A stretch of 11,955 bases of DNA from Natrialbaceae archaeon (GTDB lineage: Archaea > Halobacteriota > Halobacteria > Halobacteriales > Natrialbaceae), in NCBI GenBank assembly GCA_003552885.1, contig PUPA01000113.1, positions 1-11,955 on the forward strand, given 5' to 3'. Numbering within the stretch: the first letter of the stretch is position 1; every line of letters starts with the position of its first letter. Made by a program: the position numbers and the translations under genes. Below the pieces are notes generated by a model, which worked only from the letters and a program-made list of their open reading frames with translations, had not been told where the DNA came from and did not search any database. This document shows, one piece after another, positions 5,982-11,955 of the stretch.

Positions 5982-6761
5982 ATGAAAATTCTCTCGTGGA
6001 ACGCTGGCTATCTGCTCGGTTACCAGAACGTCTGCTTGGGATACGTCCCGCCACCCATCGGCGCGCTGTTCGGTGACCCCGACGTCGAGCACCGAACGCT
6101 CGACAGGCTCGTCTCACTCATCGAGCGCGAGCGTCCCGACGTGGTCTCACTTCTCGAGCTCGACCGGGGCTCACACCGAACCGCGACCGACGGACAGTTC
6201 CGGAAACTCGTCGACTCGCTCGGCCAGCGCGGACTCTCCTACGCCGGCGAGGTCGCGAACAAGTACGGCGAAGGTGGCGTCGTTCCGTCGATGCCGTTTT
6301 TCGGCCACCTCGGGAACGCCATCCTCTCTCGATCGGATCGCCCGACTCGGACGCATTACCTCTCGGCCGGACGGAAACGCCTCGTGATCGAGGTGGAGCT
6401 CACAGCCGAGATGGTCCTGTTCAGCGTCCACCTCTCGCTCGGCGCGCGCACCAGAGCCCGTCAGCTTCGCCAGCTCGCCGGACTCGTCGCCGAGCGTGCC
6501 AACGGACGGCGCGCGATTGTGACGGGCGATTTCAACACGTTCGACGACGCCGGGATGCTGACGGCGTTCGCGGACTCGACCGGACTCGAGCTGCGCAACC
6601 CCGGCGAGACGATTCCGGAGCGGCCGCTGGACGACCTGTTGGTCGGCTCGCGCAGCCTCGATCTGTTCTTCTGTTCACCTTCCCTCGCGGTCGAACGCTG
6701 TGACGTCCTCGACGTCCAGCTGTCCGACCACCGCCCGATCGTTCTCGAGCTGGATCGCTGA
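5982..6761 (+). CDS. Endonuclease/exonuclease/phosphatase (EEP) family metal-dependent hydrolase
   Basis: This encodes 259 residues from the ATG at 5982; the frame stays open upstream to about 5841, but that extension has no family features. All core EEP motifs are visible: SWNAGY at 5-10, the metal-binding Glu in VVSLLELD (E59), H150 in FSVHLSLG, TGDFN at 181-185 (D183, N185), a conserved Asp in RSLDLFF (D227) and SDHRPI at 248-253 (D249/H250). These residues hydrolyse phosphodiester or phosphomonoester bonds in DNA, RNA, inositol phosphates or lipids; the substrate cannot be told from the motifs. There is no signal peptide, so the protein is cytoplasmic. The next gene, 53 nt downstream on the same strand, is a phospholipase-D-family protein with a membrane anchor, which suggests a joint job, possibly at the membrane. 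Confidence 0.88.
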   Translation: MKILSWNAGYLLGYQNVCLGYVPPPIGALFGDPDVEHRTLDRLVSLIERERPDVVSLLELDRGSHRTATDGQFRKLVDSLGQRGLSYAGEVANKYGEGGVVPSMPFFGHLGNAILSRSDRPTRTHYLSAGRKRLVIEVELTAEMVLFSVHLSLGARTRARQLRQLAGLVAERANGRRAIVTGDFNTFDDAGMLTAFADSTGLELRNPGETIPERPLDDLLVGSRSLDLFFCSPSLAVERCDVLDVQLSDHRPIVLELDR

Positions 6762-6814
6762 CGTTCAGTTCTGGGTGAACTGGATTTCAATAGCCTCGGT
6801 GCTGTGTGTGGGTC

Positions 6815-7474
6815 ATGGGCGAGGCGACACCCGCACTCGGACTGTTGGGTACCAATGGTTCGGATCGTGGGTTTCGAGAGGCGCTGTCCGACCTCTTCGT
6901 CGGAAACGGTACCGTCTACCTCGTCAGCGGCTACTTCACGTATCAGGGCTACCTCGAGATTCGAGACGACATCGTCTCGTTTCTCGAACGTTCGCGTGAG
7001 AACGAACTGATCGCGGTCGTTGGCCCCGCATCGGATCAGTTCTCCCCTCGAATCAGCCGGGACCTCTGGGCACTCGACGAGCACGATCAGGTCCGGCTGT
7101 ACAAGCGTTCGCGCGGACTCCACGCGAAGCTGTACATCCGAGACGGTCCGGAGCCGAGCTGTATCGTCGGCTCGGCGAACATCACACAGGTCGCGTTCCG
7201 CTACAACGTCGAGTTGAGTGTCGAACTGCGTCGTGAACGGGCCGACGATCCGGATCTACAGCCGTTTTTCGAGTGGACCGAGGAGATACTCACGGCGTCC
7301 ACGCCGCTTCGTCGCCGGGACGTACTTGGCCCCGTACTGGTCGGAAGCGCCGTCCGCAACTGGTCGAACAAGGCCCGACTCCTTTCGGCTCGTCACGTCG
7401 CGCTCAGGGTCGTGCCGGTGGTGGTGTTGCTCGTCGTACTGACAGCGTTTTTCGGCGTCGTCATCGCTGGCTGA
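6815..7474 (+). CDS. Single-HKD phospholipase D-family protein with C-terminal membrane anchor
   Basis: This encodes 219 residues from the ATG at 6815 (a GTG three codons earlier is possible). Residues about 15-150 form one PLD-like domain: VYLVSGYFTYQGYLEIRDD is the early strand-helix section, and the HKD-type catalytic motif is GLHAKLYIRDG (H103, K105, D110) followed by IVGSANIT (S120, N122). With only one HKD motif the enzyme must dimerise to build the active site, as in Nuc, BfiI-type nucleases and Zucchini/PLD6. Residues about 195-217 (LRVVPVVVLLVVLTAFFGVV) form one transmembrane helix preceded by an Arg/Lys-rich segment, making this a tail-anchored protein with the catalytic part probably in the cytoplasm. 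It probably shares an operon with the EEP-family gene. Nuclease, lipid phosphodiesterase and phosphatidyltransferase roles are all possible. Confidence 0.85.
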   Translation: MGEATPALGLLGTNGSDRGFREALSDLFVGNGTVYLVSGYFTYQGYLEIRDDIVSFLERSRENELIAVVGPASDQFSPRISRDLWALDEHDQVRLYKRSRGLHAKLYIRDGPEPSCIVGSANITQVAFRYNVELSVELRRERADDPDLQPFFEWTEEILTASTPLRRRDVLGPVLVGSAVRNWSNKARLLSARHVALRVVPVVVLLVVLTAFFGVVIAG

Positions 7475-7666
7475 CGTCCGTCGCTGCGCCCTCCCGTCGT
7501 TCACGGTGGAGCGCTCACGAGCTCACAGCCGGACAGTACCACGTCCGAGAGCGTACTCTCTGGGGGTCGTCACCGAACGGCCGTGCGACACTGGTGTCGG
7601 ACGGAGTGCAACGCCTGGGACCGGCGAACGCTGGCGTTGTCTCGGCCCGAGAGGGAGTCTCCCGCG

Positions 7667-9178
7667 TCAGTGTCCGGCCACGTCGTCACTGATCGTTTGG
7701 AACAACGCGAAGCGTTTCGTATCGTCCTCGACGAACGCCGCGTTCGTTGCCGTCTGGGCGATCACCACCTCGTTTTCCGTGTCGACGTAGACGTACTGGC
7801 CGTAAATGCCGTGTGCTTCGTAGATGCCATCTTCCGGGACCCACCACTGGTAGCCGTATTCGTAGTCGCCGAAGCCAAAGACTGCGTCCGGTGGCTCTTC
7901 GTGGGGCGGCTGTGGCGTCGTACTTCGTTCGATCCAGTCTTCGGAGACGACCCGCTCGCCATCCACGGCGCCACCCGTCCTGTACAGTTCACCGAAACGG
8001 GCATAATCTCGGAGCTGTGCGTTGAGACAACAGTACGCGAGCCCACTCCCGGCGTGATCGACGGTCCAGAACGCATCACCTTCCATGCCGGCGGGTTGCC
8101 AGAGCCACGTTTCCGCATAGGAGGCCAGCGATTCACCCGTCGCTTCTTCGATGACTAATCCGAGTGCGGCCGTATCGACACTCACGTACTCTTTGTACTC
8201 GCCGGACTGCCGGTCGCTGTCGAGTTCGGCGAGCTGGGCTCTCATCGACTCGTTGAACGCGTACGCGTTGACTTTGAGCTCGACCGGATCGGTGAGGAAC
8301 TCGTCGTAGCGTTCGTCGAAAGCCACCCCGGAGGACATCGTGAGTGCGTCTTCGATCGTGGCGTTATCGTAGCCGGAGCCCTCCAGTTCGGGGACGTACG
8401 TGACGATTGGGTCGTCGACGCTGTCGATGTGGCCCTCTTCGATCGCGATCCCCACCAGTGCCGACGTGACGGATTTGCCGGCCGACCACGAGGTCGCCTG
8501 CGACGTTTCGTCGTAGCCCCGGTAGTACGATTCGTGGACGATCTCCCCCTGGTGGAGAACGAGTAGCCCGGTGGATTCTTGGGCCGTCAAAAATTCGTCG
8601 GTGTCGTGGCTGTCATCCCCGTATACGAAGCTCTCCGGGAGCGGTTGCTCATCGTGCGCTAACTCCCAGTGGTCATCTCCAGCCTCGATAGTTTCGCTCG
8701 GGAACAGCCCATCCATCTGTTCGAAGTTCTCCGCCCGGTGGTCGTCCGCAAACAGCGTGAACATGACCAGCCAGCCGCTCGTGGCCAGGTACGCGTACGC
8801 GAGGAGTAACGCCCCGCCGACGATCAGGAGGGCAACGAACACGGGCCATCGCCGTCGCGTCACGCGATCGCCGTCGTCGGTTCGGTAGCCGTCGAGGAGT
8901 GCCACGGCGGCGATCACGACCAGCGACCCGAAGACGAGGTACGCCGCGGCGACGCCAGCGATCTCGGTGACGATCGACAGATACAGCCCCCACAGCAGGT
9001 ACTCGGCCGTGACGACCAGAACCGCGACCCCGAACAGGAGGGCGATCGGCCGCCGGAACCGGTCGACACGTCCGGTGTCGGCTCCCCTTCCGGCGAGGAG
9101 GAGGCCCCCCGTCACCACCGCGACGACGACTGCCAGTATCCACCACGTCGGAGCCCCGAGCGTTTCCGTTCCGAACAT
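7667..9178 (-). CDS. Membrane-anchored serine hydrolase of the class C beta-lactamase / penicillin-binding family
   Basis: This encodes 503 residues. Four hydrophobic helices occupy the N-terminus (about 12-30, 44-66, 70-95, 112-135). A beta-lactamase-like domain follows from about 190 to the end. The catalytic SxxK motif is TSWSAGKSVTS (S232, K235). The second motif, normally YxN, is YVS at 331-333, a variant seen in the wider esterase/peptidase family. The third motif is HGIYGQ at 456-461 in place of KTG. The pattern fits esterases or DD-peptidase-like hydrolases rather than true beta-lactamases; archaea lack murein, so the substrate is unknown. The catalytic domain probably faces outside. 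The start at 9178 has a TGTTATG box about 26 nt upstream. The gene converges with the PLD-family gene, 192 bp apart. Confidence 0.88.
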   Translation of the reverse strand: MFGTETLGAPTWWILAVVVAVVTGGLLLAGRGADTGRVDRFRRPIALLFGVAVLVVTAEYLLWGLYLSIVTEIAGVAAAYLVFGSLVVIAAVALLDGYRTDDGDRVTRRRWPVFVALLIVGGALLLAYAYLATSGWLVMFTLFADDHRAENFEQMDGLFPSETIEAGDDHWELAHDEQPLPESFVYGDDSHDTDEFLTAQESTGLLVLHQGEIVHESYYRGYDETSQATSWSAGKSVTSALVGIAIEEGHIDSVDDPIVTYVPELEGSGYDNATIEDALTMSSGVAFDERYDEFLTDPVELKVNAYAFNESMRAQLAELDSDRQSGEYKEYVSVDTAALGLVIEEATGESLASYAETWLWQPAGMEGDAFWTVDHAGSGLAYCCLNAQLRDYARFGELYRTGGAVDGERVVSEDWIERSTTPQPPHEEPPDAVFGFGDYEYGYQWWVPEDGIYEAHGIYGQYVYVDTENEVVIAQTATNAAFVEDDTKRFALFQTISDDVAGH

Positions 9179-9485
9179 AGGGAGCCATACCCACGCCCCA
9201 GCATAACAGTTCCGAAATCATAACTTTTCTGTCTACACTCGGACGCCCGAAAAATCGGTTTTCGACCGTCAATGGACCATTTTTCTGAAATAGTACGGCT
9301 TGTTTGATATGCGTATACGGCTACCGTCACGGTCGTCTACGTCCGGACGACGGGCCGTCTCGACGGGTCGGGAGGGCGAGCCGTCGGCGGGAGAGGACGC
9401 GGCCAGCCCGGAGGCGAGCACGAAGCTCCCCCGCCCGGTTCGCCGGAACCGCGTCCCATTTTTGTCTCCTCCCCTCAGAGCGATC
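9179..9485. other. Divergent intergenic region, serine hydrolase / folP
   Basis: It contains no supported gene. The left part (9200-9310) is AT-rich and holds the serine hydrolase promoter. The right part is GC-rich; the folP frame is open back to 9300, but those extra 62 residues are Arg/Ser/Pro-rich and unlike the family. A CATTTTTG tract at 9458-9465, about 25 nt before the ATG at 9486, is a weak candidate TATA element for a leaderless folP transcript. Confidence 0.4.
9202..9208 (-). promoter_or_regulatory. Candidate TATA box of the serine hydrolase gene (leaderless start)
   Basis: On the minus strand this is TGTTATG, centred about 26 nt before the ATG at 9178, the usual distance for a haloarchaeal leaderless transcript. 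A second similar box, AAAGTTATG, lies about 17 bp further upstream. Confidence 0.4.
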
Positions 9486-10376
9486 ATGAAAAGCGTCGAC
9501 GCCGCCGGCCTGGGGATCGGCGACGGCTACCCGCCGCGGATCATGGGCGTGTTGAACGTGAGTGAGGAGTCGCCGTACGACCCGAGCGTCTACGACGATC
9601 CGGGGGAGGCAGCCCGGTACGTCGACGAGGAGCTGATCGACGAGGGCGCGGACATCGTCGACGTCGGCCTCGAGTCGGCGAACAAACGCTTCGAGGTGTT
9701 GAGCGCCGAGGAGGAGCTCGACCGGCTCCACGTCGCCACCGAGACGATCGAGAGCGTCTCCGGCGACGCCGTCTTCTCGATCGAGACCCGCTACGCCGAG
9801 GTGGCCGAGGCGGCACTCGCCGCGGGGTTCGAGATGGTAAACGACATCTGTGGCTTCGCGGATCCGGAGATGCCGGTCGTCTGTGCGGACCACGACGTCG
9901 CGGTCGCGAAGATGGCGAGCCCGCCGGATCTCGAACGGCCCGGCGCCGTCGAGGCCGTCGACTGGGCCGCCCGGAAGGGCTCCGAGTGGGCCGCCCAGGC
10001 CGACTACGTCGACATGGTCTACGAGGCGCTGGGACAGAACGGCCTCACCGAGAAGACGATCGTCGACCCCGCCTTCGGCGGCTGGAGCGAGGCGAAGACG
10101 ACCGACGACGACCGGACGACGTTCGACCGGCTCCGGGAGTTTCGCGCGCTCGATCGGCCGATGCTGGTCTCGATCAACCGCAAGAACTTCCTCGGCGAGC
10201 TTGTCGACCGGGGGACCGACGAGCGGCTGCCGGCGAGCCTGGCGGCGACCGCCATGGCCGTCGAGCGCGGCGCCCACGTGATCCGGACCCACGACGTCGC
10301 CGAGACCCGCGACGCGGCGCTCGTCGGTGCGGCGTTCGCGGACCGGCCGTCGGGGGTACGCGACGGCGGCGTCTGA
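9486..10376 (+). CDS. folP: Dihydropteroate synthase-family protein (diverged)
   Basis: This encodes 296 residues from the ATG at 9486. The TIM-barrel landmarks of dihydropteroate synthase are recognisable in order: IMGVLNVSEES at 19-29 (family MGIxNxTPDSF), ADIVDVGLESANKR at 55-68 (family DIGGESTRPG), FSIETRYAEVAEAALAAGFE at 97-116, VNDICG at 118-123, IVDPAFGG at 192-199 (family DPGxGF), LVSINRKNFLGE at 227-238 (family SRKSFxG) and VIRTHD at 265-270 (family RVHD). The family condenses a pterin pyrophosphate with p-aminobenzoate or a related arylamine. The pterin loops differ notably from the consensus: the GGESTRPG and TPDSF segments are lost. The role may therefore be the archaeal pterin-aryl condensation or something derived from it. 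The mptE gene downstream makes the pterin pyrophosphate substrate and supports the pathway assignment. Confidence 0.82.
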   Translation: MKSVDAAGLGIGDGYPPRIMGVLNVSEESPYDPSVYDDPGEAARYVDEELIDEGADIVDVGLESANKRFEVLSAEEELDRLHVATETIESVSGDAVFSIETRYAEVAEAALAAGFEMVNDICGFADPEMPVVCADHDVAVAKMASPPDLERPGAVEAVDWAARKGSEWAAQADYVDMVYEALGQNGLTEKTIVDPAFGGWSEAKTTDDDRTTFDRLREFRALDRPMLVSINRKNFLGELVDRGTDERLPASLAATAMAVERGAHVIRTHDVAETRDAALVGAAFADRPSGVRDGGV

Positions 10377-10395
10377 CGCGCGTCGTCCGCCACGA

Positions 10396-10406
10396 GAAAA
10401 CTTATA
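10396..10406 (+). promoter_or_regulatory. Strong canonical BRE/TATA element upstream of a hairpin
   Basis: GAAAACTTATA is among the clearest haloarchaeal promoter matches in the window. It sits 20 bp past the folP stop and predicts a start near 10428-10430, some 90 nt before the mptE ATG and directly before a long GC hairpin. Confidence 0.5.
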
Positions 10407-10428
10407 CCGAAGCCACGGAAACGGAGGG

Positions 10429-10483
10429 ATGGAAGCCGGGGGGCCTCCCGGGTAGGGGTACTTCGGAGGCCACCCGGCCCACA
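10429..10483 (+). ncRNA. Candidate structured RNA or leader: long GC hairpin between folP and mptE
   Basis: Arms GCCGGG (10435-10440) and CCCGGC (10473-10478), then GGCCTCC (10442-10448) and GGAGGCC (10465-10471), form a 6+7-bp stem broken only by one G/A mismatch, with a 16-nt loop. A strong promoter precedes it, and a separate TATTATT box lies after it for mptE, so it could be an independent small transcript. Otherwise it is a structured mptE leader or an end-of-folP hairpin. A minimal ORF (ATG 10429, eight codons) lies over the left arm. Confidence 0.35.
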
Positions 10484-10489
10484 ACGCGG

Positions 10490-10496
10490 TATTATT
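10490..10496 (+). promoter_or_regulatory. Candidate TATA box for leaderless mptE
   Basis: TATTATT is centred about 28 nt before the ATG at 10521, the spacing expected if transcription starts at or next to the start codon. Confidence 0.45.
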
Positions 10497-10520
10497 GTGG
10501 CCAGCTCCCCAGTGGCGACC

Positions 10521-11219
10521 ATGGAGTTCGAGGAGTTCGAGCCGGTCTACGAGGCGATCCGTCGGGAGTTCGGCTACGACCGCGGGGCCGACGAGCACGC
10601 ACGGGACGTCCTCGCCGCGCTCTCCGAGCCGTTCGATCCGGACCGGCTGCCCGACGTGGCCGGCGACGTCGTCGCGATCGCCGGCGCCGGCCCCTCGCTC
10701 GGAGAGCCGGCGAGCGTCGAGCGGGCCGAGGCGGCAGACGCGGTGTTCGCGGCCTCGACGGCCGCAGACGAGCTCGAGGCCGCCGGCGTCGCCGTCGACT
10801 GTATGGTGACCGACCTGGACAAGAACCCGGCGACGGTCCGGCGGCTGACCCAGGCGGGGACGCCCGTCGCGGTCCACGCCCACGGCGACAACGTCCCGGC
10901 CCTGCGGACGGTCGTCCCCGGCTGTGCGGACGCGTACGTCCTCCCGACGACCCAGGTCGCCCCCCGCGGTCCCGTCCGTAATTTCGGGGGGTTCACCGAC
11001 GGCGACCGGGCGGCGTTTCTCGCCGACCACCTCGGGGCCGGCCGACTCGCGTTCGTCGGCTGGGACCTCGACGACCCCACGGTCGACGGCGTCAAAGCCC
11101 GCAAACTCGTCTGGGCCGAACGGCTGCTCCACTGGCTCGAACGCCGACGCGGCGAGCGATTCGCCGTCCTCGACGGCCGTCGGGGGACGATCGACGCGTC
11201 TGCGCTTCCGAGCACGTGA
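10521..11219 (+). CDS. mptE: 6-hydroxymethyl-7,8-dihydropterin pyrophosphokinase, archaeal MptE type (DUF115)
   Basis: This encodes 232 residues from the ATG at 10521; eight residues upstream in frame are not family-like. The DUF115/COG1634 landmarks are clear: VAIAGAGPSL at 51-60 (nucleotide-binding Gly loop), CMVTDLDKNP at 94-103, AVHAHGDN at 117-124, TTQ at 143-145, and NFGGFTDGDRA at 154-164, followed by VGWDLDDP and a Lys/Arg helix, VKARKLVWAERLL. MptE transfers pyrophosphate from ATP to the 6-hydroxymethyl group of 7,8-dihydropterin, the step before condensation by a dihydropteroate synthase-type enzyme in folate or methanopterin synthesis. It replaces bacterial FolK. The folP homologue lies 144 bp upstream on the same strand, so the two consecutive steps are encoded side by side, though mptE appears to have its own promoter. 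The protein is cytoplasmic and acidic. Confidence 0.88.
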   Translation: MEFEEFEPVYEAIRREFGYDRGADEHARDVLAALSEPFDPDRLPDVAGDVVAIAGAGPSLGEPASVERAEAADAVFAASTAADELEAAGVAVDCMVTDLDKNPATVRRLTQAGTPVAVHAHGDNVPALRTVVPGCADAYVLPTTQVAPRGPVRNFGGFTDGDRAAFLADHLGAGRLAFVGWDLDDPTVDGVKARKLVWAERLLHWLERRRGERFAVLDGRRGTIDASALPST

Positions 11220-11302
11220 GCCCGTCGCGACGCGGGGCGATCGCGAGCCGACGCCACCTCGACGGCCGATCCGGGGCGACGCGGGACGATCGGCGACAAC
11301 AG

Positions 11303-11307
11303 TTAAG
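11303..11307 (+). promoter_or_regulatory. Candidate TATA-like element for the membrane protein gene
   Basis: The TTAAG box lies about 27 nt before GTG 11332, the spacing of a leaderless haloarchaeal transcript. It supports the GTG start. Confidence 0.35.
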
Positions 11308-11331
11308 TCCCGAACGCGAGCAGTTGCCGGC

Positions 11332-11769
11332 GTGGATCGACGACTGATCGTCACCGTCGCGTTCGTCGGCTACGCCCTCGGCCTCGCCGCCCTGGCCGTC
11401 GCCACGGTCGCGGCCGCGGTCGAGTTCACCGAGGCCCAGCCGACGTTCCTGTCGCTGGTCGGCGTGGCCACGCCGCTGGCCGGCCTCTCGCTGATCTGGG
11501 TCGGCAACTACGTCTACGGCGCGCCGCTGTTTGCGGTCTCGACGGCCGCGACGGCCTGGTTCGTCGGCTACTTCTTTCTCGTCCACGACAACCCCGCGAG
11601 CGTCGGTGCGGTTCCGGGAGATCTCGCGGCGGCCTACCGGTACGCCGCGGTCATGGCCGTCCTCGGCGCGACGGTCGCCGCCCTCGTCGGCACGTGGCTC
11701 TGGTACCGCGAGAGCCCCGGCTTCCGGTCGCTTGTCGACGGCGTGATCGAGCCGCCGTCGGCGCGGTGA
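11332..11769 (+). CDS. Four-helix integral membrane protein of unknown function
   Basis: This encodes 145 residues from GTG 11332. The frame is open further left, but only as an Arg/Ser/Pro-rich shadow of mptE, and a TTAAG box about 27 nt upstream supports this start. Four hydrophobic helices are visible at about 7-30, 38-60, 63-83 and 103-124, with DRR at the N-terminus and WYRESPGFRSLVDG after the last helix. By the positive-inside rule both ends face the cytoplasm. No catalytic or transport motif is seen and I do not recognise a named family; short haloarchaeal membrane proteins of this shape are common. It is on the same strand as mptE, 112 bp downstream, and converges with polX, 33 bp apart. 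Confidence 0.75.
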   Translation: MDRRLIVTVAFVGYALGLAALAVATVAAAVEFTEAQPTFLSLVGVATPLAGLSLIWVGNYVYGAPLFAVSTAATAWFVGYFFLVHDNPASVGAVPGDLAAAYRYAAVMAVLGATVAALVGTWLWYRESPGFRSLVDGVIEPPSAR

Positions 11770-11802
11770 TCGCGGCGACGGGTACGGCGGGCCGCGAGGC
11801 CG

Positions 11803-11955
11803 TCACCCATCGAGGAACGCCCGTAGCTCCGCGAGCGGCCAGGCGTTGATCACGTCACCGGGCTCGGCCCATCCCCGGCGGGCGGTGTGGACGCCCCAGC
11901 GGACGTACTCGAGGGTCGCGGGCCGGTGGGCGTCGGTGTCGACCGCGATCGTCGC
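11803..11955 (-). CDS. polX: DNA polymerase/3'-5' exonuclease PolX, C-terminal end (PHP domain)
   Basis: Only the last 50 codons are inside the window; the gene enters from the right and stops at TGA 11803-11805. The visible sequence reads IAVDTDAHRPATLEYVRWG, then VHTARRGWAEPGDVINAW, then PLAELRAFLDG. This is the characteristic end of the PHP domain in PolX: the D-A-H metal ligand segment, the LxxxRxG helix, ARRGW, and the closing NxxPLxELxxFL. PolX is a family X repair polymerase whose PHP domain provides 3'-5' exonuclease and AP-site processing activities. The polymerase domain is not visible here, so a stand-alone PHP-domain phosphoesterase is the alternative. Confidence 0.75.
   Translation of the reverse strand, partial: ATIAVDTDAHRPATLEYVRWGVHTARRGWAEPGDVINAWPLAELRAFLDG

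Noticed and set aside
7547..7560. GAGAG-CGTA-CTCTC hairpin between the converging PLD and serine hydrolase genes
   Set aside because: It has only 5-bp arms and no T-run; too weak to call a terminator.
10435..10483. H/ACA guide RNA reading of the folP-mptE hairpin (stem followed two bases later by ACA)
   Set aside because: The stem has no internal pseudouridylation pocket and no kink-turn motif, which archaeal H/ACA guides need.
9986..10981. A 331-codon plus-strand frame overlapping folP and mptE
   Set aside because: It is out of frame with both real genes and extremely Arg/Gly/Pro-rich; shadow ORF.
9327..11354. A 675-codon open frame on the minus strand across folP, mptE and beyond
   Set aside because: It is antisense to two clearly recognisable enzyme genes; the product is Arg/Val/Gly-rich with no domain, a usual artefact of GC-rich codon usage.

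Overview
This window reads as chromosomal DNA of a halophilic archaeon (class Halobacteria). Most of it is GC-rich, and the genes use GC-ending codons and encode Asp/Glu-rich proteins. Several starts look leaderless, with an AT-rich box about 26-28 nt upstream of the first codon. The family content is typically haloarchaeal: a Bat-type HTH_10 sensor-regulator, DUF7344-like small winged-helix proteins, an MptE-type pterin pyrophosphokinase and PolX.

Positions 1-1342 form an accessory island. A minus-strand pair encodes a winged-helix plus MNT nucleotidyltransferase fusion, then a small alpha-helical HEPN-like protein cut by the window edge. Their overlapping start and stop and the intact GS(x)10DxD motif point to a HEPN/MNT toxin-antitoxin module. 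A 15-bp palindrome with a further 9-bp direct repeat lies at the nucleotidyltransferase start. Upstream on the same strand is AT-rich DNA holding a convincing but broken reading frame (one in-frame TAG, no proper start), then a short acidic plus-strand ORF in ordinary haloarchaeal codons.

Positions 1705-5558 are a minus-strand regulatory block: a 1063-residue Bat-like protein (N-terminal winged helix, three PAS, two GAF, Bat domain, C-terminal HTH_10) followed by two overlapping DUF7344-like genes, the first of which looks half-sized. A palindrome is centred on the bat-like stop codon, just ahead of the DUF7344 promoter.

Positions 5982-7474 carry a plus-strand pair: an endonuclease/exonuclease/phosphatase (EEP) family hydrolase and a single-HKD phospholipase-D-family protein with a C-terminal membrane anchor. 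The pairing recalls E. coli ybhP-clsB and is the best candidate here for an uncharacterised two-gene system. A polytopic, membrane-anchored class C beta-lactamase-like serine hydrolase converges on it (7667-9178, minus).

Positions 9486-11955 are core genome: a divergent dihydropteroate synthase homologue, mptE (pterin/folate pathway), a four-helix membrane protein, and the C-terminal end of PolX on the opposite strand. Between folP and mptE is a strong canonical promoter followed by a long GC hairpin, which could be a small RNA or an mptE leader.
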